NCBI GenBank assembly: GCA_047030855.1 | Contig: JBKYIJ010000008.1 | Location: forward strand, 372,001 to 436,000 | Direction of reading: 5' to 3' | DNA length: 64,000 nucleotides | Source: QVMM01 sp047030855 | GTDB lineage: Bacteria > Bacteroidota > Bacteroidia > Bacteroidales > Dysgonomonadaceae | In this document: one piece after another, positions 53,553 through 62,521 of the stretch | Position numbering within the stretch: the stretch's first letter is position 1 | Layout: every line of letters starts with the position of its first letter | Notes under the pieces: generated by a model | What the model saw: the letters and a program-made list of their open reading frames with translations, nothing else | Databases searched by the model: none | Told to the model about the DNA's origin: nothing | Position numbers and translations under genes: made by a program

Positions 53553-53895
53553 ATAAGGCTGTAGTTTTGGGAGTTTCGGATACTTCAACGGCATACAGTT
53601 CGGGCAAGGATTTCTTGAATAAATCGAATAAATATTTTGCTATATTTTCAGCAGTAGGATTAAATGTGAAAATATCATTCAGATGCCTGTGATCAAGCGT
53701 ATCGTCTATATATTCTTTTATGAAAGACAATTCCCTGTAATCTTTTACAAAGCCAACCTCATTCAGCTTTTCGGAACGAAGGTGGACAGTTACGACATAG
53801 TTGTGACCGTGCAATCTGGCACAAGGATGTTCTTCCGGCAATCCGTTTAATATATGCGACGCGGAAAACGAAAACTGTTTGCTTATCTTATACAT
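53536..53895 (-). CDS. queD: 6-carboxytetrahydropterin synthase QueD
   Basis: A 119-residue QueD/PTPS protein: FSFSASHILNGLPEEHPCARLHGHNYVV-type start with zinc-binding His residues (FSASHIL and LHGHNY), the catalytic Cys in EHPCARLHG, DTLDHRHLNDI near 67-77, and a final Glu-containing EVSETPKTTALYE. It forms carboxy-tetrahydropterin from dihydroneopterin triphosphate, the substrate of QueE. Confidence 0.94.
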   Translation of the reverse strand: MYKISKQFSFSASHILNGLPEEHPCARLHGHNYVVTVHLRSEKLNEVGFVKDYRELSFIKEYIDDTLDHRHLNDIFTFNPTAENIAKYLFDLFKKSLPELYAVEVSETPKTTALYEVER

Positions 53896-53896
53896 A

Positions 53897-55027
53897 TCAA
53901 TTAATCTTTAAATAAGTCCATATAGGATAATGATCCGAATATTTCACTTTATCCACCGTAAAACCATAAGACTGCATATTATCGGAATGCATTATAAAAT
54001 CTATCCTGAACCAGAAATGGTTCTCATGGTAAGTTATTCCCGCACCAAATCCGTTCTCGGTATAAGAATCGACAAGATCGCCTTTTATTCTGTTATATGT
54101 GTAAGAAATCGGCGTATCGTTGAAATCTCCGCAAACGATAATCCCGTCTGTTTTTTGTTTCCTTATCCACTGATTAACTATATCTGCCTGCGGTGCACGT
54201 TTGGCATATGCCGTACCCAATCGGCTTCTTATATTCTGGGTAACTTCGTCAAAAGTCTGACGATTCGTTTCCGCCAAGAATTCCCTGTATAATTTCTTAT
54301 CCTCGTCCGTTAGCCGATTGGACTCCAGATGACTGTTAAACAAAGAGATCGTTTTCCCGTTTACAGACAGTTCGTACAAAACAGAACCGGCATTATACCT
54401 TGTTTCGACAGGAATCTGAACAACCTTATTTATAGGATATTTAGAAAAGCATGCAATGCCATACAGCACCTCTCTTTTGTTATCGCCCAAATCTTCCAGT
54501 TTTATCACAGAATGATAAGGATAGTGTTTTAAGGCTTTTTTTATCTCACGCGAATTAAACTTATCACTTCCTTCTATCGCTAAATATTCCTGTATACAGA
54601 CAATATCTGCCCCGCTATCCCGAATATATGCCATTACAGGGTTTTCCTGTAAGTTTTTATTACGAAACCAACTGAACATCATCACATTATAAGACAGAAC
54701 TTTTATACTTTTCTGCGGAACTTCCATATTCTTTGCAAAATGCAAAGGGAAATAAGTCAGAGCAGGTTTCATGCATAAAACCAGAGTTACAAGAACGAGC
54801 AACACAAATTTCCACTTTCTGAATATCAGCCAAAATACGAGAAACAACAGGTTTATTATAAGCAGGAACGGGAAACCTAAACCCAGATAAGCGAAAAAGG
54901 TAGTTTTTGCAGGAGATATTTTCCATGCAAGAACCGACATAAACAAGAGAACAATAGTCAGTACGTTTATGATCAGGATCAGATACCATCCGTAACGGAG
55001 CAGGTTTTTTTTATTTTTTACTGGCAT
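53897..55027 (-). CDS. Membrane-anchored endonuclease/exonuclease/phosphatase-family protein
   Basis: A 376-residue protein. Three membrane helices fill about residues 12-92, followed by an EEP (DNase I-like) domain with VLSYNVMMFSW near 109-119, VCIQEYL near 140, HLESNRLTDEDK near 233, GDFNDTPIS near 299 and SDHYPIWTYL at the end, the metal and catalytic residues of the fold. Members hydrolyse nucleic acids or phosphoinositide-like lipids; with a membrane anchor, a lipid or extracytoplasmic substrate is possible. It overlaps the rhomboid upstream by 17 bp and ends 1 bp before queD. Confidence 0.88.
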   Translation of the reverse strand: MPVKNKKNLLRYGWYLILIINVLTIVLLFMSVLAWKISPAKTTFFAYLGLGFPFLLIINLLFLVFWLIFRKWKFVLLVLVTLVLCMKPALTYFPLHFAKNMEVPQKSIKVLSYNVMMFSWFRNKNLQENPVMAYIRDSGADIVCIQEYLAIEGSDKFNSREIKKALKHYPYHSVIKLEDLGDNKREVLYGIACFSKYPINKVVQIPVETRYNAGSVLYELSVNGKTISLFNSHLESNRLTDEDKKLYREFLAETNRQTFDEVTQNIRSRLGTAYAKRAPQADIVNQWIRKQKTDGIIVCGDFNDTPISYTYNRIKGDLVDSYTENGFGAGITYHENHFWFRIDFIMHSDNMQSYGFTVDKVKYSDHYPIWTYLKIN

Positions 55028-55907
55028 CGAACAATCGCTTTTTCTCTTCTTTGGTTAAACTGCTGTAACCCGATGATTTTATTTTATCCAATATAATGTC
55101 TATTTCCTCTTCAGTTTTGTGTTTGCGTTGATTATAGTCATAATCGGCTTCACGTTCCGATTTATAGACATTCTTCTTAACCTTTAATTTCCTATGCGGA
55201 TTTTTTTTGAATAAATCGACAAACCAGTCTATCAATCGGTTCAGCCAACGGGTAATATCCCTTCCTCTCAGATATTGTTTAGCAAAAACAAATCCTACTA
55301 ACGCACCTCCTATATGGGCAATATGCCCGCCGGGGTTCTCAGGCGATCCCAAAGCTAAGAAATCCAGCAGGAAAATAACAACAGCAATATAAATAATTTT
55401 TATTTGCCCGAAGAACAAAATTCCCACTTTAGCATCCTGCCTGTAAAATGCGGAAGCGAAAATAACAGCCATAACAGATGCCGAAGCTCCCACCAGAATA
55501 GAATTCTTCATATCGGTATAATACGGTATCGTATTAAAAGCAATAATATACAGGATAGCTCCTCCTATGCCACCTAATATATATAGGCTGCCGAGATTTT
55601 TCTGATTAAAATAAGAAAGGAATATCCGCCCGAACCAATACAGCATCAACATATTAAACAGTATATGCCACAAGTTGGCATGTACGAACATATACGTGAT
55701 AAAAGTCCAAGGGCGGCTTATGGCTTTCGAAACAATGGCAGGAACTCCTACATAATACTCCAGATCGAAAGCCGATATTTTAAACAGGGTGCAAAAAACA
55801 TTGAATATTCCTATCAACAGGAATATTGCTATATTTATAAAAATCAGTTTAATGAGTATATCCCCAGATTTAAACCTGACCTTAATATTGTTAATAAAAT
55901 CTGCCAT
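55011..55907 (-). CDS. Rhomboid-family intramembrane serine protease (second of a tandem pair)
   Basis: A 298-residue protein with about six to seven membrane helices (about 18-222). The active site is LVGASASVMAVIFASAF (catalytic Ser in GAS) and HIAHIGGALVGFVFA (catalytic His), plus the HANLWHILFNMLMLYWFG segment of rhomboids. A basic cytoplasmic tail of about 75 residues follows, rich in Lys and Arg. It overlaps both neighbours by 17 bp. Confidence 0.9.
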   Translation of the reverse strand: MADFINNIKVRFKSGDILIKLIFINIAIFLLIGIFNVFCTLFKISAFDLEYYVGVPAIVSKAISRPWTFITYMFVHANLWHILFNMLMLYWFGRIFLSYFNQKNLGSLYILGGIGGAILYIIAFNTIPYYTDMKNSILVGASASVMAVIFASAFYRQDAKVGILFFGQIKIIYIAVVIFLLDFLALGSPENPGGHIAHIGGALVGFVFAKQYLRGRDITRWLNRLIDWFVDLFKKNPHRKLKVKKNVYKSEREADYDYNQRKHKTEEEIDIILDKIKSSGYSSLTKEEKKRLFDASKK

Positions 55908-56556
55908 TCGTTTTATTGGTTTTCTTCCAATAAAGGACTAAAATTAAACCGAACACCAATCCTCCAAGATGGGCAAAATGTGCAACAGAGTCTCCTGAAA
56001 AACTCGCAATACCTAAAAACAACTCCAATACACCGTATCCTATTACAAAATACTTTGCTTTAATAGGTATCGGGATAGGTATTATCATTAGTTCCGCATT
56101 TGGAAACAACATACCGAATGCCAACAATATGCCGAATACAGCGCCCGAAGCACCGACAGTCAGGCTGTAAGTAATTTCAAACGGTGTCGATAACTGAAAT
56201 GCCCACACCAGTTCCTGTGTCAGTCCCGCTCCTATTCCCGTAATCAAATAATAAATCAAAAACCTTTTAGGTCCCCAGACAGTTTCCAATGTCCGTCCGA
56301 ACATAAAAACAGCGAACATATTGAAAAACATATGGCTGAATCCGCCATGGACGAACATATACGTAATCAACTGGTGTGGCATGAAAAGATCGGAACTGAA
56401 ATAATGCAGCCCGGTATATTGATAAAGCGGCAATCCGTTAATCAAAATACTTTTACTGTTAAGGATCAGATCAACGAGCCAAACCAATACGTTTATTATA
56501 ATTAGATTCTTTGTTACAACAGGGATAGAACTGAAAAATCCTCCTCCTCGATTCAT
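55891..56556 (-). CDS. Rhomboid-family intramembrane serine protease (first of a tandem pair)
   Basis: A 221-residue rhomboid with six membrane helices, HGGFSHMFFNMFAVFMFGRT near 70-89, the Ser site VGASGAVFGILLAFGML near 139-155 and the His site VAHFAHLGGLVFGLIL near 192-207. It lacks the long tail of its neighbour. The pair probably arose by duplication and specialised. It is the first gene of the six-gene run that ends with rnz. Confidence 0.92.
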   Translation of the reverse strand: MNRGGGFFSSIPVVTKNLIIINVLVWLVDLILNSKSILINGLPLYQYTGLHYFSSDLFMPHQLITYMFVHGGFSHMFFNMFAVFMFGRTLETVWGPKRFLIYYLITGIGAGLTQELVWAFQLSTPFEITYSLTVGASGAVFGILLAFGMLFPNAELMIIPIPIPIKAKYFVIGYGVLELFLGIASFSGDSVAHFAHLGGLVFGLILVLYWKKTNKTNGRFY

Positions 56557-56681
56557 ATTATTTACTTAATTTTGAAACGTTGCAAAAATACTGATAATTT
56601 TCCTTTTTATACAGTATGCACCCTTTTTTATGGATTATTACCTAAAGTTTGAAAATTTATAGTGCATTTTTTTATTTTTTT

Positions 56682-56713
56682 TTTGATACTTAACGAATTA
56701 TCTTCTATATTTG
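56682..56713 (+). promoter_or_regulatory. Strong promoter of the HU gene
   Basis: TTTG (56682-56685), 20 bases, TATATTTG (56706-56713): a full consensus promoter, giving a leader of about 70 nt with an AT-rich, A-tract region before the start codon. Confidence 0.75.
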
Positions 56714-56790
56714 GCAATGGATAAGAGAAAAGGGATATTTTTTAAAAATAAATATAAGTATTAATGTTTAATTAATTTAATTAATTTGCT

Positions 56791-57057
56791 ATGAACAAGA
56801 CAGAACTTATTAGTGCTATTGCTGAAAAATCAGGTCTTACAAAAGCTGATTCTAAAAAAGCGTTGGACGCATTTATCGATGCAGTTTCTGCTGAAATGAA
56901 AAAAGGCGGTAAAGTTGCTTTGGTTGGTTTCGGAACTTATTCAGTTACTGAAAAAAGTGCAAGAAAAGGTATCAACCCACGTACAAAAGCTGTTATCAAC
57001 ATTCCTGCAAAGAAAGTTGTTAAATTCAAAGCTGGTGCTGAATTGGCAGATTTATAA
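56791..57057 (+). CDS. HU-family DNA-binding protein
   Basis: An 88-residue HU protein: MNKTELISAIAEKSGLTKAD at the start, ALDAFIDAVSAEMKKGGKVA near 25-44, the beta-arm NPRTKAVINIPAKKVVKFK near 62-80. It bends and compacts DNA in the nucleoid. The strong consensus promoter fits high expression. Confidence 0.96.
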   Translation: MNKTELISAIAEKSGLTKADSKKALDAFIDAVSAEMKKGGKVALVGFGTYSVTEKSARKGINPRTKAVINIPAKKVVKFKAGAELADL

Positions 57058-57190
57058 TTAATAAATCCGAAATTATAAAAAACAGAAGAAGCAGTTTCAA
57101 ATGCTTTTTCTGTTTTTTGTTTTTAATAAATTATCATTTTGTGTGTACATTTGCATTTCGATTTACACCAAATATGTAAAAATGTATTAC

Positions 57191-58984
57191 ATGAAAATAG
57201 AAAACAAACTATCCGCAAGCATAACCGAGGCAATACAAGAACTCTATAAAACGAACATATCGGCTGATCAGATACAATTACAAAAAACAAAGAAAGAATT
57301 TGAAGGGCATCTTACACTGGTAGTATTCCCTTTTTTAAAAATATCAAAAAAGAATCCTGAACAGACTGCCGAGGAGATTGGAAAATGGTTGTTGGACAAT
57401 TCACACGAAATATCGTCATACAATGTTATAAAAGGATTTCTTAACCTGACAATCAAGTCATCTTCATGGATAGAATTATTACACACTATTAATAAAGATA
57501 AAAGCTACGGCATCACTACAGCCAAAGAAGATTCTCCGTTGATAATGATAGAATACTCTTCCCCGAACACCAATAAACCGTTACATCTGGGACATGTCCG
57601 AAACAATCTGTTAGGTTTTGCCCTATCCGAAATATTAAAAGCAAACGGAAATAATGTCGTAAAAACAAATCTCGTAAACGACAGAGGAATACATATCTGC
57701 AAATCCATGCTGGCATGGAAAAAATGGGGAAAAGGCGTTACACCTCAATCTTCAGGTAAAAAAGGCGATCATCTGGTCGGAGATTTTTATGTAATGTTCG
57801 ACAAGCACTACAAAGCCGAACTCAATGAATTAAAAGAAGAAGGTTTATCGGAAAAAGAAGCGGAACAACAATCTCAATTGATGAACGAAGCGCGCGAAAT
57901 GCTCCGCAAATGGGAAGCAGGCGATCCGGAAACCGTACAAATGTGGGAAATAATGAACGGCTGGGTTTATGCAGGCTTTGACGAAACTTATGATAAATTA
58001 GGCGTAAACTTCGATAAAATATATTACGAATCCCAAACCTATCTGGGCGGCAAAGAAACCGTACTGGAAGGACTGAATAAAGGTATTTTCTTCAAAAAAG
58101 ACGACGGCTCCGTATGGGCTGACCTGACAAATGAAGGATTGGATCAAAAACTGTTACTCAGAGCTGACGGCACGTCGGTTTACATGACACAGGACATAGG
58201 AACGGCAAAGATCCGTTTCGACGACTATCCTATCGACAAGATGGTATATGTCGTAGGGAACGAACAAAATTATCATTTTCAGGTGCTGTCCATTCTATTG
58301 GATAAGTTAGGCTTCTCGTTCGGAAAAGGGCTTGTCCATTTTTCATACGGGATGGTTGAACTGCCCGAAGGAAAAATGAAATCCCGTGAAGGAACGGTTG
58401 TCGATGCGGACGATCTGATTGACGAAATGATACAGACAGCCCGCGAAACTTCTCAAGAATTGGGTAAATTGGATAATTGCAGCGCGGAAGAAGCTGACAA
58501 CATCGCTAATACTGTCGGATTAGGAGCTTTAAAATACTTTATCCTCAAAGTTGATCCTAAGAAGAATATGACCTTCGATCCTAAAGAGTCCATTGATTTT
58601 AACGGAAACACGGGACCATTCATACAATACACATATGCCCGTATTCAATCTGTTTTGAGAAAAGCGAAAGAAACCGGCATTTCACAAGATGCCGAAATAC
58701 CAACATCTTTATCTTTATCCCAAAAGGAAGAAAACTTAATCCAACTATTAGGAGACTTCCCTCAAATAATAAAACAAGCGGCAGAAGAATATAATCCCGC
58801 CCTTATAGCCAACTACACTTATGATTTAGTGAAAGAATACAATCAATTCTATCACGATACGCCGATATTAAAAGAAACCGACGCAGAGTTGAGGAAATTC
58901 AGGTTAATCTTGTCGGAAAATGTTGCGAAAGTGATCAAAAAAGGCATGTCATTGCTTGGAATTAATGTCCCCGACCGGATGTAA
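57191..58984 (+). CDS. argS: Arginyl-tRNA synthetase
   Basis: A 597-residue class I synthetase. An N-terminal additional domain (about 1-110) contains LQKTKKEFEGHLTLVVFPFL; the catalytic core has the HIGH-type motif NKPLHLGHVRNNLLG near 124-138 and the KMSK-type motif KMKSREGTVV near 396-405; a C-terminal helical anticodon domain follows. I chose ATG 57191 by comparison with the family; ATG 57182 is also possible. A TACATTTG -7 element lies at 57146-57153. Confidence 0.96.
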   Translation: MKIENKLSASITEAIQELYKTNISADQIQLQKTKKEFEGHLTLVVFPFLKISKKNPEQTAEEIGKWLLDNSHEISSYNVIKGFLNLTIKSSSWIELLHTINKDKSYGITTAKEDSPLIMIEYSSPNTNKPLHLGHVRNNLLGFALSEILKANGNNVVKTNLVNDRGIHICKSMLAWKKWGKGVTPQSSGKKGDHLVGDFYVMFDKHYKAELNELKEEGLSEKEAEQQSQLMNEAREMLRKWEAGDPETVQMWEIMNGWVYAGFDETYDKLGVNFDKIYYESQTYLGGKETVLEGLNKGIFFKKDDGSVWADLTNEGLDQKLLLRADGTSVYMTQDIGTAKIRFDDYPIDKMVYVVGNEQNYHFQVLSILLDKLGFSFGKGLVHFSYGMVELPEGKMKSREGTVVDADDLIDEMIQTARETSQELGKLDNCSAEEADNIANTVGLGALKYFILKVDPKKNMTFDPKESIDFNGNTGPFIQYTYARIQSVLRKAKETGISQDAEIPTSLSLSQKEENLIQLLGDFPQIIKQAAEEYNPALIANYTYDLVKEYNQFYHDTPILKETDAELRKFRLILSENVAKVIKKGMSLLGINVPDRM

Positions 58985-58990
58985 CAAACA

Positions 58991-59035
58991 GTTATGATAA
59001 TGAGAATTCCCCTCTTTCATTATCATAACTTCTAT
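58991..59035 (+). terminator. Terminator of argS
   Basis: GTTATGATAATGA and TCATTATCATAAC pair perfectly 7 bp after the stop codon. The loop is 13 nt and T-rich sequence follows. Confidence 0.75.
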
Positions 59036-59412
59036 ATATTTTTTCATTAATATACGTTAAATATATTAATGATAGAGATTATCCATAAACTTTCAAAGCG
59101 AAATATACCACTTTCCATTTTAACACTTAATCTCCACACTATAATCGTATAATAAGTACCAATTAATCAAAAAAAGTATCTTTTTGATACATGAATTGCA
59201 TATTTATACATTCAATCATTTCAAAAACAAGCATTATGGCATCAATTTGATTTTGATAATTAAATTAAATAATTTTAATTTGTAGTTTAAATTTATAAAA
59301 ATTGAGATAAGGTTATTTCTCAGGTTTTCCGAACCCAGACTATTAAAAATAAGGTTATCAAGTCGAGAGAAATAAGGTACTATTATAGAGATTAATTTAA
59401 AGTTATTAGCTT
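59036..59412 (+). other. Long upstream region and probable 5' leader of susC
   Basis: About 380 bp without a gene. Near the start of susC it holds a 9-bp inverted repeat, TTATTTCTC at 59313-59321 and GAGAAATAA at 59367-59375, and three copies of ATAAGGT in 59307-59378. Long structured leaders are known upstream of susC-like genes, where sRNAs or anti-sigma-controlled promoters act; which applies here cannot be told. Confidence 0.4.
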
Positions 59413-62400
59413 ATGAAAAGATGGATGCTATTCTTATCTTGCCTATTTATTAGTGCAGGAGTAATGTTTGCACAAGACACCTCCATATCGGGAACGGTCG
59501 TTGACGATAGAGGGGAAGAGGTTATCGGTGCATCGGTTGTTGTAAAAGGAACAACAATAGGGACAATGACGGATATTGACGGTAATTTCACTATCAGTAT
59601 TCCTTCGGGACACAATACGCTCGTTGTTTCACTCATCGGTATGACTACGCAAGAAGTCACCGCATCTCCAAACATGAAAATCACCATGCACAGTGATGCG
59701 GAAATATTGGACGAAGTCATGGTAGTAGCCTATGGCACGACAACCCGGAGTTCTTTCACAGGATCGGCTAAAGCTATCAATGCGGATGCTATTTCTGCCG
59801 GTTCAAAAGAATCGTTGGATAAAGCATTAGTCGGAAAAGTATCGGGAGTCAGGGTGTCGTCTGCGACAGGTGATCCCGGATCTGCGGGCGAGATCAACAT
59901 CCGTGGCGTTGGTTCTGTCAATGCTTCCAAAACGCCTCTGTATGTTATTGACGGCGTTCCTGTAAAAACAGACGGCGACATGAATTATTACGGAAAATCT
60001 CAAAGTTTGTTGAGTTCCATAAACCCTGAGGACATCGAGAGTATGACAATACTGAAGGACGCTGCAGCCGCATCTCTTTACGGTTCCCGTGCAGCAAACG
60101 GAGTTGTTATCATAACTACGAAAAAAGGGAAAGAAGGAAAAACAAAAGTATCCTATAACGGAGAGTTGGGATGGTCGAATATGGCTGTGAAACAATATGA
60201 AATGATGTCAGCCAAACCAATGCTGGAATATACCCGTGACGGACTTGCAAATTTTTATACCGATAATGGTATAACATCGAATATGGATCAAGCATATGCT
60301 TGGGCGAACGATGGTTACTACGAAAACGGGGAATTAGCAGTACCGGGAATGAAACATATTTTTTCAGACACGTCAGGCAATACAAATACCGATTGGTGGG
60401 ACGAGATTTACAGGACTGCATTCTTTCAGGATCATCAGGTATCGGTATCCAGCGGTAGCGAAGCTACACGTATTTACGCAAGCTTAGGATACAACCAGAC
60501 TGACGGTATTGTTGTAGGAAGCGACTTCGAACGTTTTAGCGGACGTCTGAACGTGGATCATAAAATCAACAACATATTCTCGATCGGACTTAAACAAATG
60601 ATAACATCTACTTCTCAGAACGGGTTCAGAGATCAGAATGATCAGGCTCAAGGCTTGGGCACAAGTTCGCCTGTGGGAATTTTATCGGCAATGGATCCGA
60701 CAGCTACCATAAAAAATCCTGACGGGTCTTACAACGCCAATGCGGGCTGGGGAATGGTGTCCAATCCTAATTTGATGTTAGGTGGACGCGGTAAAGCTCA
60801 GGACTGGATTCAGACAAAAATGTTCAGAAGTTTAAGTAATGTAGACCTGACAGCTAAAATCTCGGATAAAGTGACTTTCAAAAGCGTATTCGGATATGAT
60901 TATATGGACAATAAACACTTCGAATTCTGGGATCCGTCCGGAGTGAACGGATCATCTGTGAACGGACTTGGATCGCGTTATACTTTTGAAAACAAAACAA
61001 TGACAAGTTCTTCTACTCTACGCTATTCCAATACATTCGCCAATGTACACAATTTCGATGTTTTGGGCGGTTATGAAGCGGAAAAAAGCGAATTGTTAGG
61101 TATTTATACAGTGGCTCAACAATATTCGACAGGTAAATTGCCGGAATTGTCTAACGGGTTGCCAAACGAAGCTTCCAGTGAGATTCTTAAAGACGTTATG
61201 AACTCTTATCTGGCATCAGCTAATTACAACTATAATCACAAATATTATGTATCGACAAGTTTCCGCCGCGACGGTTCATCCCGTTTAGGAAAAGATAACC
61301 GATGGGCAAACTTCTGGTCGGCTTCGGCTGCATGGAGATTGAGTGAAGAAAGTTTCCTTAAAGGAAATCGCTGGTTTGAGGACATGAAACTGAAGTTTTC
61401 TTATGGTACTAACGGAAACCTTCCGACTGATTATTACGCGAGCTTAGCAATGTATTCGTTTAGCGGAAGATACGGTTCGAACGGAGGTTCATTCTGGGAA
61501 CAGGAAGCAAACGGAAACTTAGGATGGGAAAAATCAAACAATCTGAACATCGGGCTTGAATGGAATATATACGGCAGAGTGAATTTCTCCATAGAATATT
61601 ACAATAAGCTTACTAAAGACTTGTTGTTCAGAACACCGACAGCGGCAACCTCCGGTTTCGCCGAAAAATGGGTGAATTTGGGAGAATTAAAGAATGACGG
61701 AGTAGAAATAGAAATTTCGTCTTCCAACATCAAGACTAAAGATTTCACATGGAATACCAGCTTTAACTTAACTTACCAGCAGGCTAAGATTAATAAATTG
61801 CCGAACAGCAATGCTGACATTGCTTATGGCGACGGAGAAATGTATATCCACCGAAAAGGCGAATCGATATATTCATTCTATCTGCCCGAGTGGAAAGGCG
61901 TGAACCCTGAAACAGGGATGGGTGAATTCTGGCTTGATCCTGACGATCACTCGAAAGGAATTACTAATTTTTACAGTGAAGCAAAAAAAGGAATTGTAGG
62001 AAAAGCTCTTCCCGATGTAATCGGAGGTCTTACCAATACGTTTACATACAAAGACTTCGACTTGTCATTCCTCATAACTTATCAGTTCGGCGGCGACTTG
62101 TTCGACTATCCGGGATATTTTACTCACCACGATGGGGTAAGATTCGGAAATACCGGAATATCCAAGGATGTTACCAACAACTACTGGAGAAAGCCCGGAG
62201 ACAAAGTAGACAACCCTAAGCCTATATATGGCAACGGATATCGTTGGGACAGGTTTTCAAGCCGACAGATAAAATCGACAGATAATATCAGAATGCGGGA
62301 AATCACTTTCGGATACAACATTCCTTCTAAATTATTTAAAAAATATGTAAGCAACGCCAGAGTATATTTCAGGACAAACAATCCGTTCATGATCTGGTCG

Positions 62401-62502
62401 AAAGAAGACAATATCGACCCCGATGTATCGTTAAACGGTTACAGACAAGTAGATACGCCTCAAATGCGTACGTTTGTTTTTGGACTTACATTTGACATTT
62501 AA
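59413..62502 (+). CDS. SusC/RagA-family TonB-linked outer membrane protein
   Basis: A 1029-residue TonB-dependent transporter. The signal ends near FAQD (about 21), a carboxypeptidase-like beta-domain spans about 25-100 (ISGTVVDDRGEEVIGASVVV), and the plug carries the SusC signature (INIRGVGSVNASKTPLYVID, then ILKDAAAASLYGSRAANGVV). A 22-strand barrel fills the rest to the end TPQMRTFVFGLTFDI. With the SusD partner it forms a pedal-bin importer for an oligosaccharide or peptide. No hydrolase follows in the window, so the substrate is open. susD starts 19 bp downstream. Confidence 0.96.
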   Translation: MKRWMLFLSCLFISAGVMFAQDTSISGTVVDDRGEEVIGASVVVKGTTIGTMTDIDGNFTISIPSGHNTLVVSLIGMTTQEVTASPNMKITMHSDAEILDEVMVVAYGTTTRSSFTGSAKAINADAISAGSKESLDKALVGKVSGVRVSSATGDPGSAGEINIRGVGSVNASKTPLYVIDGVPVKTDGDMNYYGKSQSLLSSINPEDIESMTILKDAAAASLYGSRAANGVVIITTKKGKEGKTKVSYNGELGWSNMAVKQYEMMSAKPMLEYTRDGLANFYTDNGITSNMDQAYAWANDGYYENGELAVPGMKHIFSDTSGNTNTDWWDEIYRTAFFQDHQVSVSSGSEATRIYASLGYNQTDGIVVGSDFERFSGRLNVDHKINNIFSIGLKQMITSTSQNGFRDQNDQAQGLGTSSPVGILSAMDPTATIKNPDGSYNANAGWGMVSNPNLMLGGRGKAQDWIQTKMFRSLSNVDLTAKISDKVTFKSVFGYDYMDNKHFEFWDPSGVNGSSVNGLGSRYTFENKTMTSSSTLRYSNTFANVHNFDVLGGYEAEKSELLGIYTVAQQYSTGKLPELSNGLPNEASSEILKDVMNSYLASANYNYNHKYYVSTSFRRDGSSRLGKDNRWANFWSASAAWRLSEESFLKGNRWFEDMKLKFSYGTNGNLPTDYYASLAMYSFSGRYGSNGGSFWEQEANGNLGWEKSNNLNIGLEWNIYGRVNFSIEYYNKLTKDLLFRTPTAATSGFAEKWVNLGELKNDGVEIEISSSNIKTKDFTWNTSFNLTYQQAKINKLPNSNADIAYGDGEMYIHRKGESIYSFYLPEWKGVNPETGMGEFWLDPDDHSKGITNFYSEAKKGIVGKALPDVIGGLTNTFTYKDFDLSFLITYQFGGDLFDYPGYFTHHDGVRFGNTGISKDVTNNYWRKPGDKVDNPKPIYGNGYRWDRFSSRQIKSTDNIRMREITFGYNIPSKLFKKYVSNARVYFRTNNPFMIWSKEDNIDPDVSLNGYRQVDTPQMRTFVFGLTFDI

Positions 62503-62521
62503 AACGAAAAACAGATACAAT

